A stretch of 64,000 nucleotides of DNA from Prolixibacteraceae bacterium. Its GTDB lineage: Bacteria > Bacteroidota > Bacteroidia > Bacteroidales > Prolixibacteraceae. Positions 19,442 through 27,778 of this stretch are shown in pieces. The translations under genes and the position numbers were made by a program. The stretch is taken from NCBI GenBank assembly GCA_023229575.1, contig JALNYZ010000005.1, positions 148,231 through 212,230 on the forward strand. The letters are read 5' to 3'. Each line of letters opens with the position of its first letter. Position 1 is the first letter of the stretch. The notes under the pieces are model-generated. The model was not told where the DNA came from. It searched no databases and saw nothing but the letters and a program-made list of their open reading frames with translations.

Positions 19442-21304
19442 ATGAAACCCAACAATATAGTAATTATATTATTGATTGCAGCATCGCTTTCTTTGGTTTG
19501 CGGATGCGAGAAGTTACCTCTTGGCGGAAATTTCCTGACAAAAGCGCCAGGAGTAGATGTAACTATTGATACTATTTTTAATAAAATGGAATATGCCGAA
19601 CGCTATTTGACAGGCGCTTACGACTATATGCGTTATGGATTGGTTGTCAATGGTAATGCAGCAGATGAGACTAGCAGGGCGCAACCGGATCCCTGGACTG
19701 CTATCATGGGCAGGGATATTATGGCATCCATCACTGATGAGATTCAGTCATATCTTCCGGATGGAGGAGCATGGACGATTTGGTACAGCGGGTTATATGA
19801 TGCCAATACCGAGAGTAGAGGTCAGCAGAACGGCAACTATCCTCCCGGCGCCTCGAGCAGATATAATTTTACCCAGGAATACAGTTGGGCAGCCATACGA
19901 ATCTGTTATAATTTCATACAGAACGTGGACCGCGTTCCCGATGGTGATGCTGCTTATAAGAAAAAGTTAAAAGGTGAAGCTTACGGGATCATTGCCTGTA
20001 TGTACACCGATATGTTCAGAAATTTCGGAGGGCTACCGTGGATAAACCATGCCTACACCATTACCGAAATTACCGGTCAGATGCCAAGACTAACTGCTCA
20101 GGCTACCTGCGACTCGATTGTTAAGCTTTGTGACAAGGCAATAGCCGATCTACCCTTTGCCTATCAAGGCGCTGACCTTGTAAACTATGACGGTCGTTTA
20201 ACCGGAGGAAGTATGATGGGGCTTAAAACGCGCGCGCTTCTGTTCAACGCGAGCCCGCTTTTTAACGCCAGCGCTCCTTATCTTGATGGAATTGGCGCGC
20301 AGCAGAAATTGGCATGGCATGGCGGATACGATGCCGAAAGGTGGAAGAAAGCCATGGATGCAGCTCATGATCTGATTGTAAAGGGTGAAGCCACCGGCGA
20401 TTACAAAATTTACAAGAAAGCGGGAAACAGCTTCAGGCAAGATTTTCAGGAGGCCTATTACCTCAGGGGCAACGGGGAACAGCTAATTTCCACAAGAAAG
20501 TTTTTCAGGTCGCCAACATCGGCAACTCCTGCCAATTACATTTTCTATCGGGATGGAAATTCAGGAGCCGGTACAGGAGATATTACCCTTGACCTTGTAG
20601 ATGCCTATCCAATGCTTAACGGGAAGCCCATTAGCGATCCTACATCCGGATATAATCCAAATGATCCTTTTTTAAACAGGGATTGGCGGCTAAAAGAAAC
20701 TGTGACTGTTAATGGCGACGCGTGGCAGGGACGAACTGCGGAAATGTGGATCGGTGGACGTGAGCGGCTAACAGAAGCAGGCAAAAAGGCAGCCACAGGT
20801 TTTTTTCTTAGGAAATTTCTCCTCGAAGCCAATTCGGCAACAGCCCTCAATTCGATCATTTGCTGGCCGTACCTGCGAATGGCAGAAATATATCTGTCGT
20901 ACGCTGAAGCAAGCAATGAATACAAAGGCGCACCCGATGCCGAAGCGTACAGGTGTGTCAACATTGTCAGGAACAGGGTAGGATTACCGGATCTGGCGGC
21001 GGGAATGACCAAAGTGCAGTTTCGCGAAGCTGTAATTACCGAAAGACAATGCGAATTTGCCATTGAAGAAGTCAGGTGGTATGATATGGCCCGATGGAAA
21101 AGGGATACCGATTTTACTAAAAAACTCAGAGGACTGAATATTTACAGATCAGCTTCTGCTCCATATACTTACAACTATAAACAGTTTTTATTGCCCACAC
21201 GATATTGGCAGGTGAATTGGTCGCCCAAGTACTATTTGCTAGCGTTTCCCAATGATGAGATACTAAAGGGTTATGGATTAATCCAAAATCCGGGATGGGA
21301 GTGA
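19442..21304 (+). CDS. SusD/RagB-like glycan-binding lipoprotein (SusD2)
   Basis: 620 residues, long for the family (usually 480-600). Type II signal peptide with lipidation cysteine at about residue 22 (LVCGC). SusD landmarks: YAERYLTGAYDYMRYG near the start, SWAAIRICYNFIQNVDRVPD, GEAYGIIACMYTDMFRNFGG, GLKTRALLFNASPLFNAS, YLRMAEIYLSYAEASNEYKG and FREAVITERQCEFAIEEVRW with the ending LIQNPGW. It pairs with SusC2 (17 bases apart) and is followed directly by another SusC/SusD pair. Confidence 0.94.
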   Translation: MKPNNIVIILLIAASLSLVCGCEKLPLGGNFLTKAPGVDVTIDTIFNKMEYAERYLTGAYDYMRYGLVVNGNAADETSRAQPDPWTAIMGRDIMASITDEIQSYLPDGGAWTIWYSGLYDANTESRGQQNGNYPPGASSRYNFTQEYSWAAIRICYNFIQNVDRVPDGDAAYKKKLKGEAYGIIACMYTDMFRNFGGLPWINHAYTITEITGQMPRLTAQATCDSIVKLCDKAIADLPFAYQGADLVNYDGRLTGGSMMGLKTRALLFNASPLFNASAPYLDGIGAQQKLAWHGGYDAERWKKAMDAAHDLIVKGEATGDYKIYKKAGNSFRQDFQEAYYLRGNGEQLISTRKFFRSPTSATPANYIFYRDGNSGAGTGDITLDLVDAYPMLNGKPISDPTSGYNPNDPFLNRDWRLKETVTVNGDAWQGRTAEMWIGGRERLTEAGKKAATGFFLRKFLLEANSATALNSIICWPYLRMAEIYLSYAEASNEYKGAPDAEAYRCVNIVRNRVGLPDLAAGMTKVQFREAVITERQCEFAIEEVRWYDMARWKRDTDFTKKLRGLNIYRSASAPYTYNYKQFLLPTRYWQVNWSPKYYLLAFPNDEILKGYGLIQNPGWE

Positions 21305-21342
21305 TAGTTTGGACGAGTGTTAATAATTTAAAATCGGAATAA

Positions 21343-24300
21343 ATGAAAATAAATATTCAAAGATATATCTACCTGTTCCTTTTGGTATTACTCGTAATTT
21401 ATCCTGGGTTTGCCCAGAAAACGATGTTAACAGGAACGGTAAATGATAAAACAGGTAAGCCGGTAGTAAATGCGCTTGTTACGATCAAAGAACAACCCGG
21501 GGTAAAAGTTTTTACTGATACTGAGGGAAAATTCAGTATTTCCGGGGTAAAAGGTCAGCTCGTTGAAGTAACTACCAGAGATCAACGCCATAAATCACAG
21601 CGGATTGAAACAGATCAGATCGTTATGGTAATGAACCAAAACGATGCCTTAATCCAGGTTGGGTATGGAATGGAACAACGACAGGAGGATGTTACATCCG
21701 CTATCGGGATCGTCAGGGCCGGGGAATTGACAAAAAGTTCTGCCAGGAATCCTGCCAATGCCCTGTATGGGCAAATACCGGGTTTAACGGTGCTGGAGAA
21801 TGGAGGCGCGAGCTGGACTGCAAACCCAAACCTTTTTATCAGAGGAATTGGAACTACGCAAAATACCGCCATATTGATATTGGTTGACGGGTTCGAACGT
21901 CCGGTCTCCACATTATCAGTGGATGAAATTGAAAGCATTGAGGTACTGAAAGATGCAGGCGCTCTTGCCATGTATGGATTACGAGGCGCTAATGGCGTTT
22001 TATCGGTGACAACCAAAAGAGGTACTGGGAAAGGACTTTCAGTGAATGCAAATTATGACCGGGGAATGACGAAGGCTTTCCGGTTACCTGAGTTTTTGGA
22101 TGCTTACGGATATGCAAAAGCAGTTAACCAGGCACGGGCAAATGACGGATTGACTGACCTTTATTCACAACCTGAATTAGACAGATATCAATCAGGAAGT
22201 TCACCCTACCTGTATCCCAATGTTGATTGGAAAAAAGCGTCGTTCCGGGATTTTGGGCATTCCGATAAATTGAACCTCACATTGCAGCAGCAGGCCAACG
22301 CATTCAGGTACCTGCTTTATTTGAACTTTGATAACGAAGCAGGAATATTGGGGCCTGTTAAAGAAACCGGACCTAAAACTACTCAGTTTAACAACCGTAC
22401 AGTCAATATGAGGCTGAACGCGGAAATAGATATTACGAAAACGACTAAATTTTCAGTAAAACTTGCCGGAAATTTAGGGGAAGGTACCCGACCGGCCACA
22501 GGAGCTGAAGGCGATATCTTTAGCGATATTTACAACACGCCGGCAGCGGCTTATCCCGTTAAAACCTATCACGGTATATGGGGAGGGACACAAACTTACG
22601 CCAACAATAACCCTGTTGCGGAAATAGGAGGTATTGGATATACAAGCGAGGGAAGACGCATGTTTATGACAGATTTTGTACTGGGGCAAAATCTTGATAA
22701 AGTATTAAAGGGCTTGTCGGTAGAAGCAGGACTATCTTATGATAATTCATTCAGCTACCGTGATGTAAGATCAAATGGATATCAATATGAGCAGCTTACC
22801 CCCATTCTTGATCCAATAACCATGGCTGTAACAGATACCATTGAAAATACATACGGGACAAACAGCGCTACTACTTTTGCATCCTCACTGACATCGTACT
22901 ATCACAGGGCAACTTTTTTTGGAAATCTGAAGTATTCATCTTCGTGGGGAGACAATGAGTTAAAATCGATACTTTTTGTGCAACAGGAAGAGTATAAGGG
23001 CGACGGTCAGTTCACCACTTACAGGCGTCTTTTGAGCGCCGGTAATTTACATTATGGGAAAGCCGGAAAATATTTTGTCGATGCGACCCTGGCCTGGGGC
23101 GGAACTGATCTTTTACCGGCAGCAGAACGATATGGATTTTTTCCTGCGGTGTCAGTAGGATGGAAATTGGGAAAAGAGGAGTGGCTAATTGGCAGCAAGA
23201 TATTGAATGATTTGAAACTAAGGGCTTCCTGGGGAATGACGGGAAATGATCAGGTCACTCAAAACATCAGCGATAATAGATGGCAAGGATCAACCGGATA
23301 TTATTTTGGCGCCAATAATACCGGAGCTACAGGTAATGCGGAAGGACGGCTTGCCTCATTTCCGCTTTCCTTTGAAACTTCCTATAAATCCAATATAGGC
23401 GTTGATGCAGGTATTTTTAATCTGTTGGATCTAAGTCTGGATGTTTTTTACGATAAGAGGGAAGGCATCCTTACGACAACCGACGGATTATATAGTCAGG
23501 TACTTGGCGTTGCTTTGCCCTATAGCTCAACTGGCGTTACTTCCAATAAGGGATTTGATTTGGGATTGAACCTGCATCAGTCCTTCAAAGACTTTAGCTA
23601 TCATGCAGGGGCGCAATTATCTTATGCCAAAAATAAGATAATTGAACAGAATGAAGTTTACAGGCCATATGATTATCTTAAAAGAACAGGAAAAAGTATC
23701 GGTCAGGCTTTCGGATTACAGGCGATCGGTTTTTTTAATGATGCAGCAGACATTGTAGCCAGCCCCAAACAGACTTACATGGCAGTAAGCCCCGGCGACA
23801 TCAAATATAAAGATCAGAATAACGATGGTTTTATTGATGATTATGATCAAGTACAAATTGGCTACGCCACCAATACCCCTGAAATTTATTATTCGGGTAC
23901 GCTTGGCATGGAATACAAAGGATTTGGATTCGATTGCGTTTTTCAGGGGATTTCAAACTACACGGTGTATTTGAATACACCCAGCATTTTCATCCCGCTC
24001 AGATCGAATACCAATATTTCTACATTCTCCAACAATTCCTGGACTCCTGCAACTGCTTCGATGGCAACTCTGCCTCGTCTTTCAATGACTGAAAATCTGA
24101 ATAACTATAGAAGTAACAGTGTTTGGCTTGTTGACGGATCGTACCTGAAATTAAGAACAGCCGAGATTTATTACAATTTTCCCGAACAGATGCTATCTAG
24201 ATTTAAGCTCAAAACAGCGCAGTTGTATGTAAGAGGAATAAATTTATTTTCGATTGATAATATAAAAGTTGTTGATCCGGAATCGATTGGAAGCTCATAT

Positions 24301-24345
24301 CCTACAATGTCTTCCTATAATCTGGGTATTAAAATTGGGTTTTAA
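21343..24345 (+). CDS. SusC-like TonB-dependent receptor without STN domain (SusC3)
   Basis: 1000 residues, about 150 shorter than the two other SusC proteins because the STN domain is absent. The signal peptide ends at PGFAQ; next come a short carboxypeptidase-regulatory-like domain (LTGTVNDKTGKPVVNALVTI, about 28-90), the plug (ILILVDGFERPVS, IESIEVLKDAGALAMYGLRG) and the barrel, which ends in IGF. Without STN it should import but not signal to FecR. It lies 38 bases after SusD2 and 18 bases before SusD3, so the two receptor pairs probably share one transcript, and a partly processed substrate or different chain lengths could be divided between them. Confidence 0.94.
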   Translation: MKINIQRYIYLFLLVLLVIYPGFAQKTMLTGTVNDKTGKPVVNALVTIKEQPGVKVFTDTEGKFSISGVKGQLVEVTTRDQRHKSQRIETDQIVMVMNQNDALIQVGYGMEQRQEDVTSAIGIVRAGELTKSSARNPANALYGQIPGLTVLENGGASWTANPNLFIRGIGTTQNTAILILVDGFERPVSTLSVDEIESIEVLKDAGALAMYGLRGANGVLSVTTKRGTGKGLSVNANYDRGMTKAFRLPEFLDAYGYAKAVNQARANDGLTDLYSQPELDRYQSGSSPYLYPNVDWKKASFRDFGHSDKLNLTLQQQANAFRYLLYLNFDNEAGILGPVKETGPKTTQFNNRTVNMRLNAEIDITKTTKFSVKLAGNLGEGTRPATGAEGDIFSDIYNTPAAAYPVKTYHGIWGGTQTYANNNPVAEIGGIGYTSEGRRMFMTDFVLGQNLDKVLKGLSVEAGLSYDNSFSYRDVRSNGYQYEQLTPILDPITMAVTDTIENTYGTNSATTFASSLTSYYHRATFFGNLKYSSSWGDNELKSILFVQQEEYKGDGQFTTYRRLLSAGNLHYGKAGKYFVDATLAWGGTDLLPAAERYGFFPAVSVGWKLGKEEWLIGSKILNDLKLRASWGMTGNDQVTQNISDNRWQGSTGYYFGANNTGATGNAEGRLASFPLSFETSYKSNIGVDAGIFNLLDLSLDVFYDKREGILTTTDGLYSQVLGVALPYSSTGVTSNKGFDLGLNLHQSFKDFSYHAGAQLSYAKNKIIEQNEVYRPYDYLKRTGKSIGQAFGLQAIGFFNDAADIVASPKQTYMAVSPGDIKYKDQNNDGFIDDYDQVQIGYATNTPEIYYSGTLGMEYKGFGFDCVFQGISNYTVYLNTPSIFIPLRSNTNISTFSNNSWTPATASMATLPRLSMTENLNNYRSNSVWLVDGSYLKLRTAEIYYNFPEQMLSRFKLKTAQLYVRGINLFSIDNIKVVDPESIGSSYPTMSSYNLGIKIGF

Positions 24346-24363
24346 TCATTCAAACACATAGTT

Positions 24364-26082
24364 ATGAAAAAAATATATTCTTATATATTGAAATTTCCTA
24401 AGTCATTGATTGCAGTTTTATTATTAATCCCATTATTTTGGGGCTGCCATTTTTTGGACTATACCGAGTATGATTCAAATAATGAAAACTATATGTTGTC
24501 ATACATTGATCCTACCAAATCAATTCTGACCAATATCTATACCTATCTCCCGAAAGACTACAACAGTGTGGACGGGGCCATCAGGTCTTCGGCAACAGAC
24601 GATGCCGAACATGTATGGGATGCATCAGCCGTTCAAAGGTTCAACAATGGAGGTTGGAGTGCGATTAATCCGCTTGATGATCAGTGGGGCAGAATGTACA
24701 CAGCCATTAGGGCTGCAAATGTGTTTTTGGATAAAGCCGACACACTGACATTTCCTGCAATAAAATATGCGGTCAATTATAAAGATTTAATGCAAGCATA
24801 CGCTTTATATCCTTATGAAGCCAGGTTCTTACGAGCAATGTATTACTTTGAATTAATTAAGAGGTATGGTAATGTTCCCCTTGATACGGTAAGGCTGACA
24901 CCTGAACTTGTCAATAATGTAAAGCCTAATTCATACGATGAGGTTGTCAAATTCATCGTAAGGGAGTGTGATTCGGCAGCCGTAAAATTGCCGGTTACGT
25001 TTTCTACATTCATCAGTAAGGAGACCGGACGGGCAACGAAAGGCGCTGCCATGGCTTTAAAAGCGCGAACTTTGTTATATGCTGCCAGTCCTTTGCATAA
25101 TCCTTCGAATGGTGCTGCCAAATGGATTACAGCCGCATATGCTTCAAAAGCGCTTATCGACCAGCTTGGAGCAAGTTACACCCCGCTTGCCGCTTATAAT
25201 ACAACCTGGAATAACCTCACCTCTAAAGAATTGATCTTAGAGACCAGACAGGCAGATGACAGGGCATTTGAAGCCGCAAATACTGCCGTGGGCTATAATG
25301 GAGGAAATACCGGAACCTGCCCTACGCAAAACCTCATTGACGCTTATGAGATGAAAACGAGCGGCAAAGGGATCTTAGAGGCCGGTTCAGGTTATGATCC
25401 GGCAAATCCGTATTCTACTTCAGGGGCATCCGCAAGGGATCCAAGGCTTGATATGACAATTCTCCGTAATGGCTCTATCTGGAAAACCCCCTTGGTAATT
25501 CAAACCTTCCAGGGAGGATTAAATGCTGCACCCAGACCAAATACAACTAAAACGGGTTATTACATTAAGAAACTTATGGTCGAAAGTATTGTCGTTGATC
25601 CTTCTTTAACCCTGGGAACTGCACGACATGTATGGCCAGTTTTCCGATATACCGAAGTACTTCTGAATTATGCTGAAGCAATGAACGAAGTTTATGGACC
25701 GGATGGAGCAGGCCCAGCCCCTCTTGATAACCTGACCGCACGTGCGGCAGTGAATATCGTCCGTGCAAGAACCGGAGTAGCAATGCCTGCGTTCCCGACA
25801 GGAATGACACAGTCAACTTTTAGGGATAAACTAAGGAACGAACGCCGGGTAGAACTGGCTTTTGAAGACCATCGTTTCTGGGATATCAGAAGGTGGAAAA
25901 TCGGACCTTCAACCACCACCATTAAGGGTGTTGACCTGACAAAAGACCCTGTCACCGGCGTAATAACCTATACCCCCAAAGTGGTTGAAACTCGCGTGTG
26001 GGATGACAAAATGTATTTATATCCAATTCCACAGAATGAGGTTTTTGTAAATAAAAACCTTGTTCAAAATGCAGGCTGGTAA
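24364..26082 (+). CDS. SusD/RagB-like glycan-binding lipoprotein (SusD3)
   Basis: 572 residues. Type II signal peptide with LFWGC, cysteine at residue 28. Landmarks: IRAANVFLDKADT, YPYEARFLRAMYYFELIKRY, GAAMALKARTLLYAASPLHN, PVFRYTEVLLNYAEAMNEVY and FRDKLRNERRVELAFEDHRF, with YPIPQNEVFVN near the end. Partner of SusC3, 18 bases downstream of it. A good terminator hairpin follows at 26105-26143, closing the receptor block. Confidence 0.94.
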   Translation: MKKIYSYILKFPKSLIAVLLLIPLFWGCHFLDYTEYDSNNENYMLSYIDPTKSILTNIYTYLPKDYNSVDGAIRSSATDDAEHVWDASAVQRFNNGGWSAINPLDDQWGRMYTAIRAANVFLDKADTLTFPAIKYAVNYKDLMQAYALYPYEARFLRAMYYFELIKRYGNVPLDTVRLTPELVNNVKPNSYDEVVKFIVRECDSAAVKLPVTFSTFISKETGRATKGAAMALKARTLLYAASPLHNPSNGAAKWITAAYASKALIDQLGASYTPLAAYNTTWNNLTSKELILETRQADDRAFEAANTAVGYNGGNTGTCPTQNLIDAYEMKTSGKGILEAGSGYDPANPYSTSGASARDPRLDMTILRNGSIWKTPLVIQTFQGGLNAAPRPNTTKTGYYIKKLMVESIVVDPSLTLGTARHVWPVFRYTEVLLNYAEAMNEVYGPDGAGPAPLDNLTARAAVNIVRARTGVAMPAFPTGMTQSTFRDKLRNERRVELAFEDHRFWDIRRWKIGPSTTTIKGVDLTKDPVTGVITYTPKVVETRVWDDKMYLYPIPQNEVFVNKNLVQNAGW

Positions 26083-26104
26083 ATAAATTGTTTTTAATCT
26101 AGTC

Positions 26105-26143
26105 AAGTAACTTCATTAGTTTACGCTAATGAAGTTACTTTTT
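26105..26143 (+). terminator. Rho-independent terminator after SusD3
   Basis: A perfect 15-base stem (AAGTAACTTCATTAG at 26105-26119 with CTAATGAAGTTACTT at 26126-26140) has a 6-base loop and is followed by Ts. It ends 17 bases before the GH16 gene, so the enzyme block may be transcribed separately or by readthrough. Confidence 0.85.
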
Positions 26144-26160
26144 CAATAGAACTGTACATT

Positions 26161-27399
26161 ATGAAGATTAAGCCTAATATGAAGTTTAGCAGGGAAATAA
26201 TACTCAACACGAATAAATCGATCTATTATTCAGTAGTTTTTGCTGTGCTGTTGTTACTCCTTTTTTTAAACTGTAATAAAGAAACTAAAAATGTTCCAGG
26301 GATTACTGTCCCTGTCCTAACTACCAATTCGGCCAATATCACCAATACCTCAGCCGATATTGACGGGAAAGTGACAAGCAATGGAGGTGCTGCCGTAACT
26401 GCCCAGGGTATTTGCTGGGGCATCAATATGAACCCAAATATTGCAGGTGAAAAAATTAGTATTGGTCCAGGCTCAGAGAGTTTCACTATTAAAATGACCG
26501 GATTGACCCCGGGTACAACTTATTATGTTAGGGCTTATGCCACCAATAGTGCAGGGACAGGCTATGGTAATCAAAAATCGATTCAAACGCCAATCTCTAC
26601 AGGAGAAGACGTACCTGGTTTTGGTCCATTTACGACAATTTTGGCTCATGCCAACCTTCAGCCACCGGTGGGTTGGAACCAAAATTTACCCCTGTCGGAC
26701 CAGGCCAATAGTAGTCATTGGGTTTTAAACCCATCCTTTTCAGATGAATTTAACACGACAATTCTTAATGCAACAAATTGGACAAACACGAATACGGGCC
26801 TGGGCTTCAATCAAGGCAATGACCCGGCGCTGTTAAAGCCAACCACTTCAGGTATGGAGTTTTACATGCACGATGGCCCGGTATCAGGCCCTTATCAGTA
26901 TCGGGGCTCCTGGATTGGCAGTAAAACAAAGCTTTTATATGGTTATATTGAATCAAGTATCGATATGGCGGCCAATTATGCCAACAACAATATGTTCCTC
27001 TATGCCAAAGACAATACCCGGTGGACTGAAATAGATGTTGTTGAGACATATCCTTTACCTCGTTCCAACGGTGTCAAAGCCTCCTCAAATGCTCATGTAT
27101 GGTATTCACCGCTTATCAGCGCTCACACGGAACAACAAGTTGCTTTTGTGCTCGATGGCGGTCAAACATTTGCGGATGGATATCACGTATTCGGTTTGGC
27201 CTGGACACCAACAAAACTCTCCTGGTATGTTGATGGACGCCTTGTCCGCGAAGGAGTGAATACATCCTGGCACCAACCGCTTAATTTATTCATCGGTATT
27301 TGGGACTACCATGGTTATATGAGCAAAATGCCCTCGGATCAGTTTAATATTGAAGCAATGAAGGCGAAATACGTCCGTGTTTGGACGGCGGCGAATTAA
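26161..27399 (+). CDS. GH16-family endo-glycanase lipoprotein with N-terminal FnIII-like module
   Basis: 412 residues. A lipoprotein signal ends in LFLNC (cysteine 38 from this ATG; an ATG at 26179 is an alternative start). Residues about 48-142 form an FnIII-like module (PVLTTNSANITNTSADIDGK, QGICWGIN, GTTYYVRAYATNSAGTGYGN). The GH16 domain covers about 180-410, with the catalytic motif EIDVVE at 290-295: E290 nucleophile, D292, E295 acid/base, the beta-bulge form of the motif. YHVFGLAWTPTKLSWYVDG and PLNLFIGIWDYHG follow the usual GH16 order. GH16 enzymes cut internal beta-1,3 or beta-1,4 bonds in laminarin, agar, carrageenan, porphyran and similar glycans; the subfamily is not clear. The module is nearly the same at DNA level as those in the genes at 30447 and 32665. 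Confidence 0.88.
   Translation: MKIKPNMKFSREIILNTNKSIYYSVVFAVLLLLLFLNCNKETKNVPGITVPVLTTNSANITNTSADIDGKVTSNGGAAVTAQGICWGINMNPNIAGEKISIGPGSESFTIKMTGLTPGTTYYVRAYATNSAGTGYGNQKSIQTPISTGEDVPGFGPFTTILAHANLQPPVGWNQNLPLSDQANSSHWVLNPSFSDEFNTTILNATNWTNTNTGLGFNQGNDPALLKPTTSGMEFYMHDGPVSGPYQYRGSWIGSKTKLLYGYIESSIDMAANYANNNMFLYAKDNTRWTEIDVVETYPLPRSNGVKASSNAHVWYSPLISAHTEQQVAFVLDGGQTFADGYHVFGLAWTPTKLSWYVDGRLVREGVNTSWHQPLNLFIGIWDYHGYMSKMPSDQFNIEAMKAKYVRVWTAAN
26305..26590 (+). repeat. FnIII-like module DNA repeated three times in the locus
   Basis: The stretch coding for the FnIII-like module here recurs with high nucleotide similarity at about 30551-30840 and 32767-33057, for example the shared words GCCGATATTGACGGGAAAGT (the first two copies) and TATTTGCTGGGG. 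The three modules are joined to different catalytic regions, pointing to recent module copying or gene conversion. Confidence 0.8.
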
Positions 27400-27499
27400 G
27401 GGAAACGGGATTTGCAAAAAAAAGACACCAAGTAATATGGCGACGAATGAAATCAAGATTGTGAAAATTAGGGTAAAATGACACAATAGATTAGAGCGC

Positions 27500-27609
27500 G
27501 TTCCGCCTTCCAAATTGTAAACAGCAATTAATTTGCCAACTCAAGATCCTTATATCCCTGGGGATTCAATCAGGAGGAAACAATACTCCAGATATGGGGT
27601 GCGAAATGA
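27500..27609 (+). pseudogene. Remnant of the C-terminus of a third modular lipoprotein
   Basis: The frame at 27532-27609 encodes FANSRSLYPWGFNQEETI followed by LQIWGAK and a stop, nearly the same as the ends of the proteins at 30447 and 32665 (FANSSSLYPWGFNQEETI, then HQIWAGK or RQIWAGQ). Just upstream, the codon that matches TAC (Y) in the gene at 32665 is TAA here (27529-27531). Similarity fades above about 27500. It is therefore the tail of a deleted paralogue. Its stop overlaps the ATG of the next remnant. Confidence 0.8.
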
Positions 27610-27734
27610 TCACCCTTATTACAGCGGTATGCTTTGGAAAAGCCTATGATGTTGCATCTAAAGGAAATGACTCCAATGCCAGCTCATTAAAATCCCCGTT
27701 CAGGACCATTCGAAAAGCAGCGGATGTAATATGA
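27606..27734 (+). pseudogene. N-terminal scrap of a beta-helix (pectate-lyase-like) enzyme
   Basis: A 42-codon frame starts MITLITAVCFGKAYDVASKG and continues NDSNASSLKSPFRTIRKAAD before TGA at 27732-27734. It has a short signal-like start and the first strand motif of beta-helix enzymes. Compare YVDPVNGSDSNTGSEGKPFQ TIERARDEIR of the intact gene at 27779. Only the first turn remains, so this is a truncated paralogue. The ATG overlaps the stop of the preceding remnant. Confidence 0.7.
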
Positions 27735-27778
27735 TAGATTATTCTTAATGTAAAACTTTTAGAAACGATAAAACTCTG

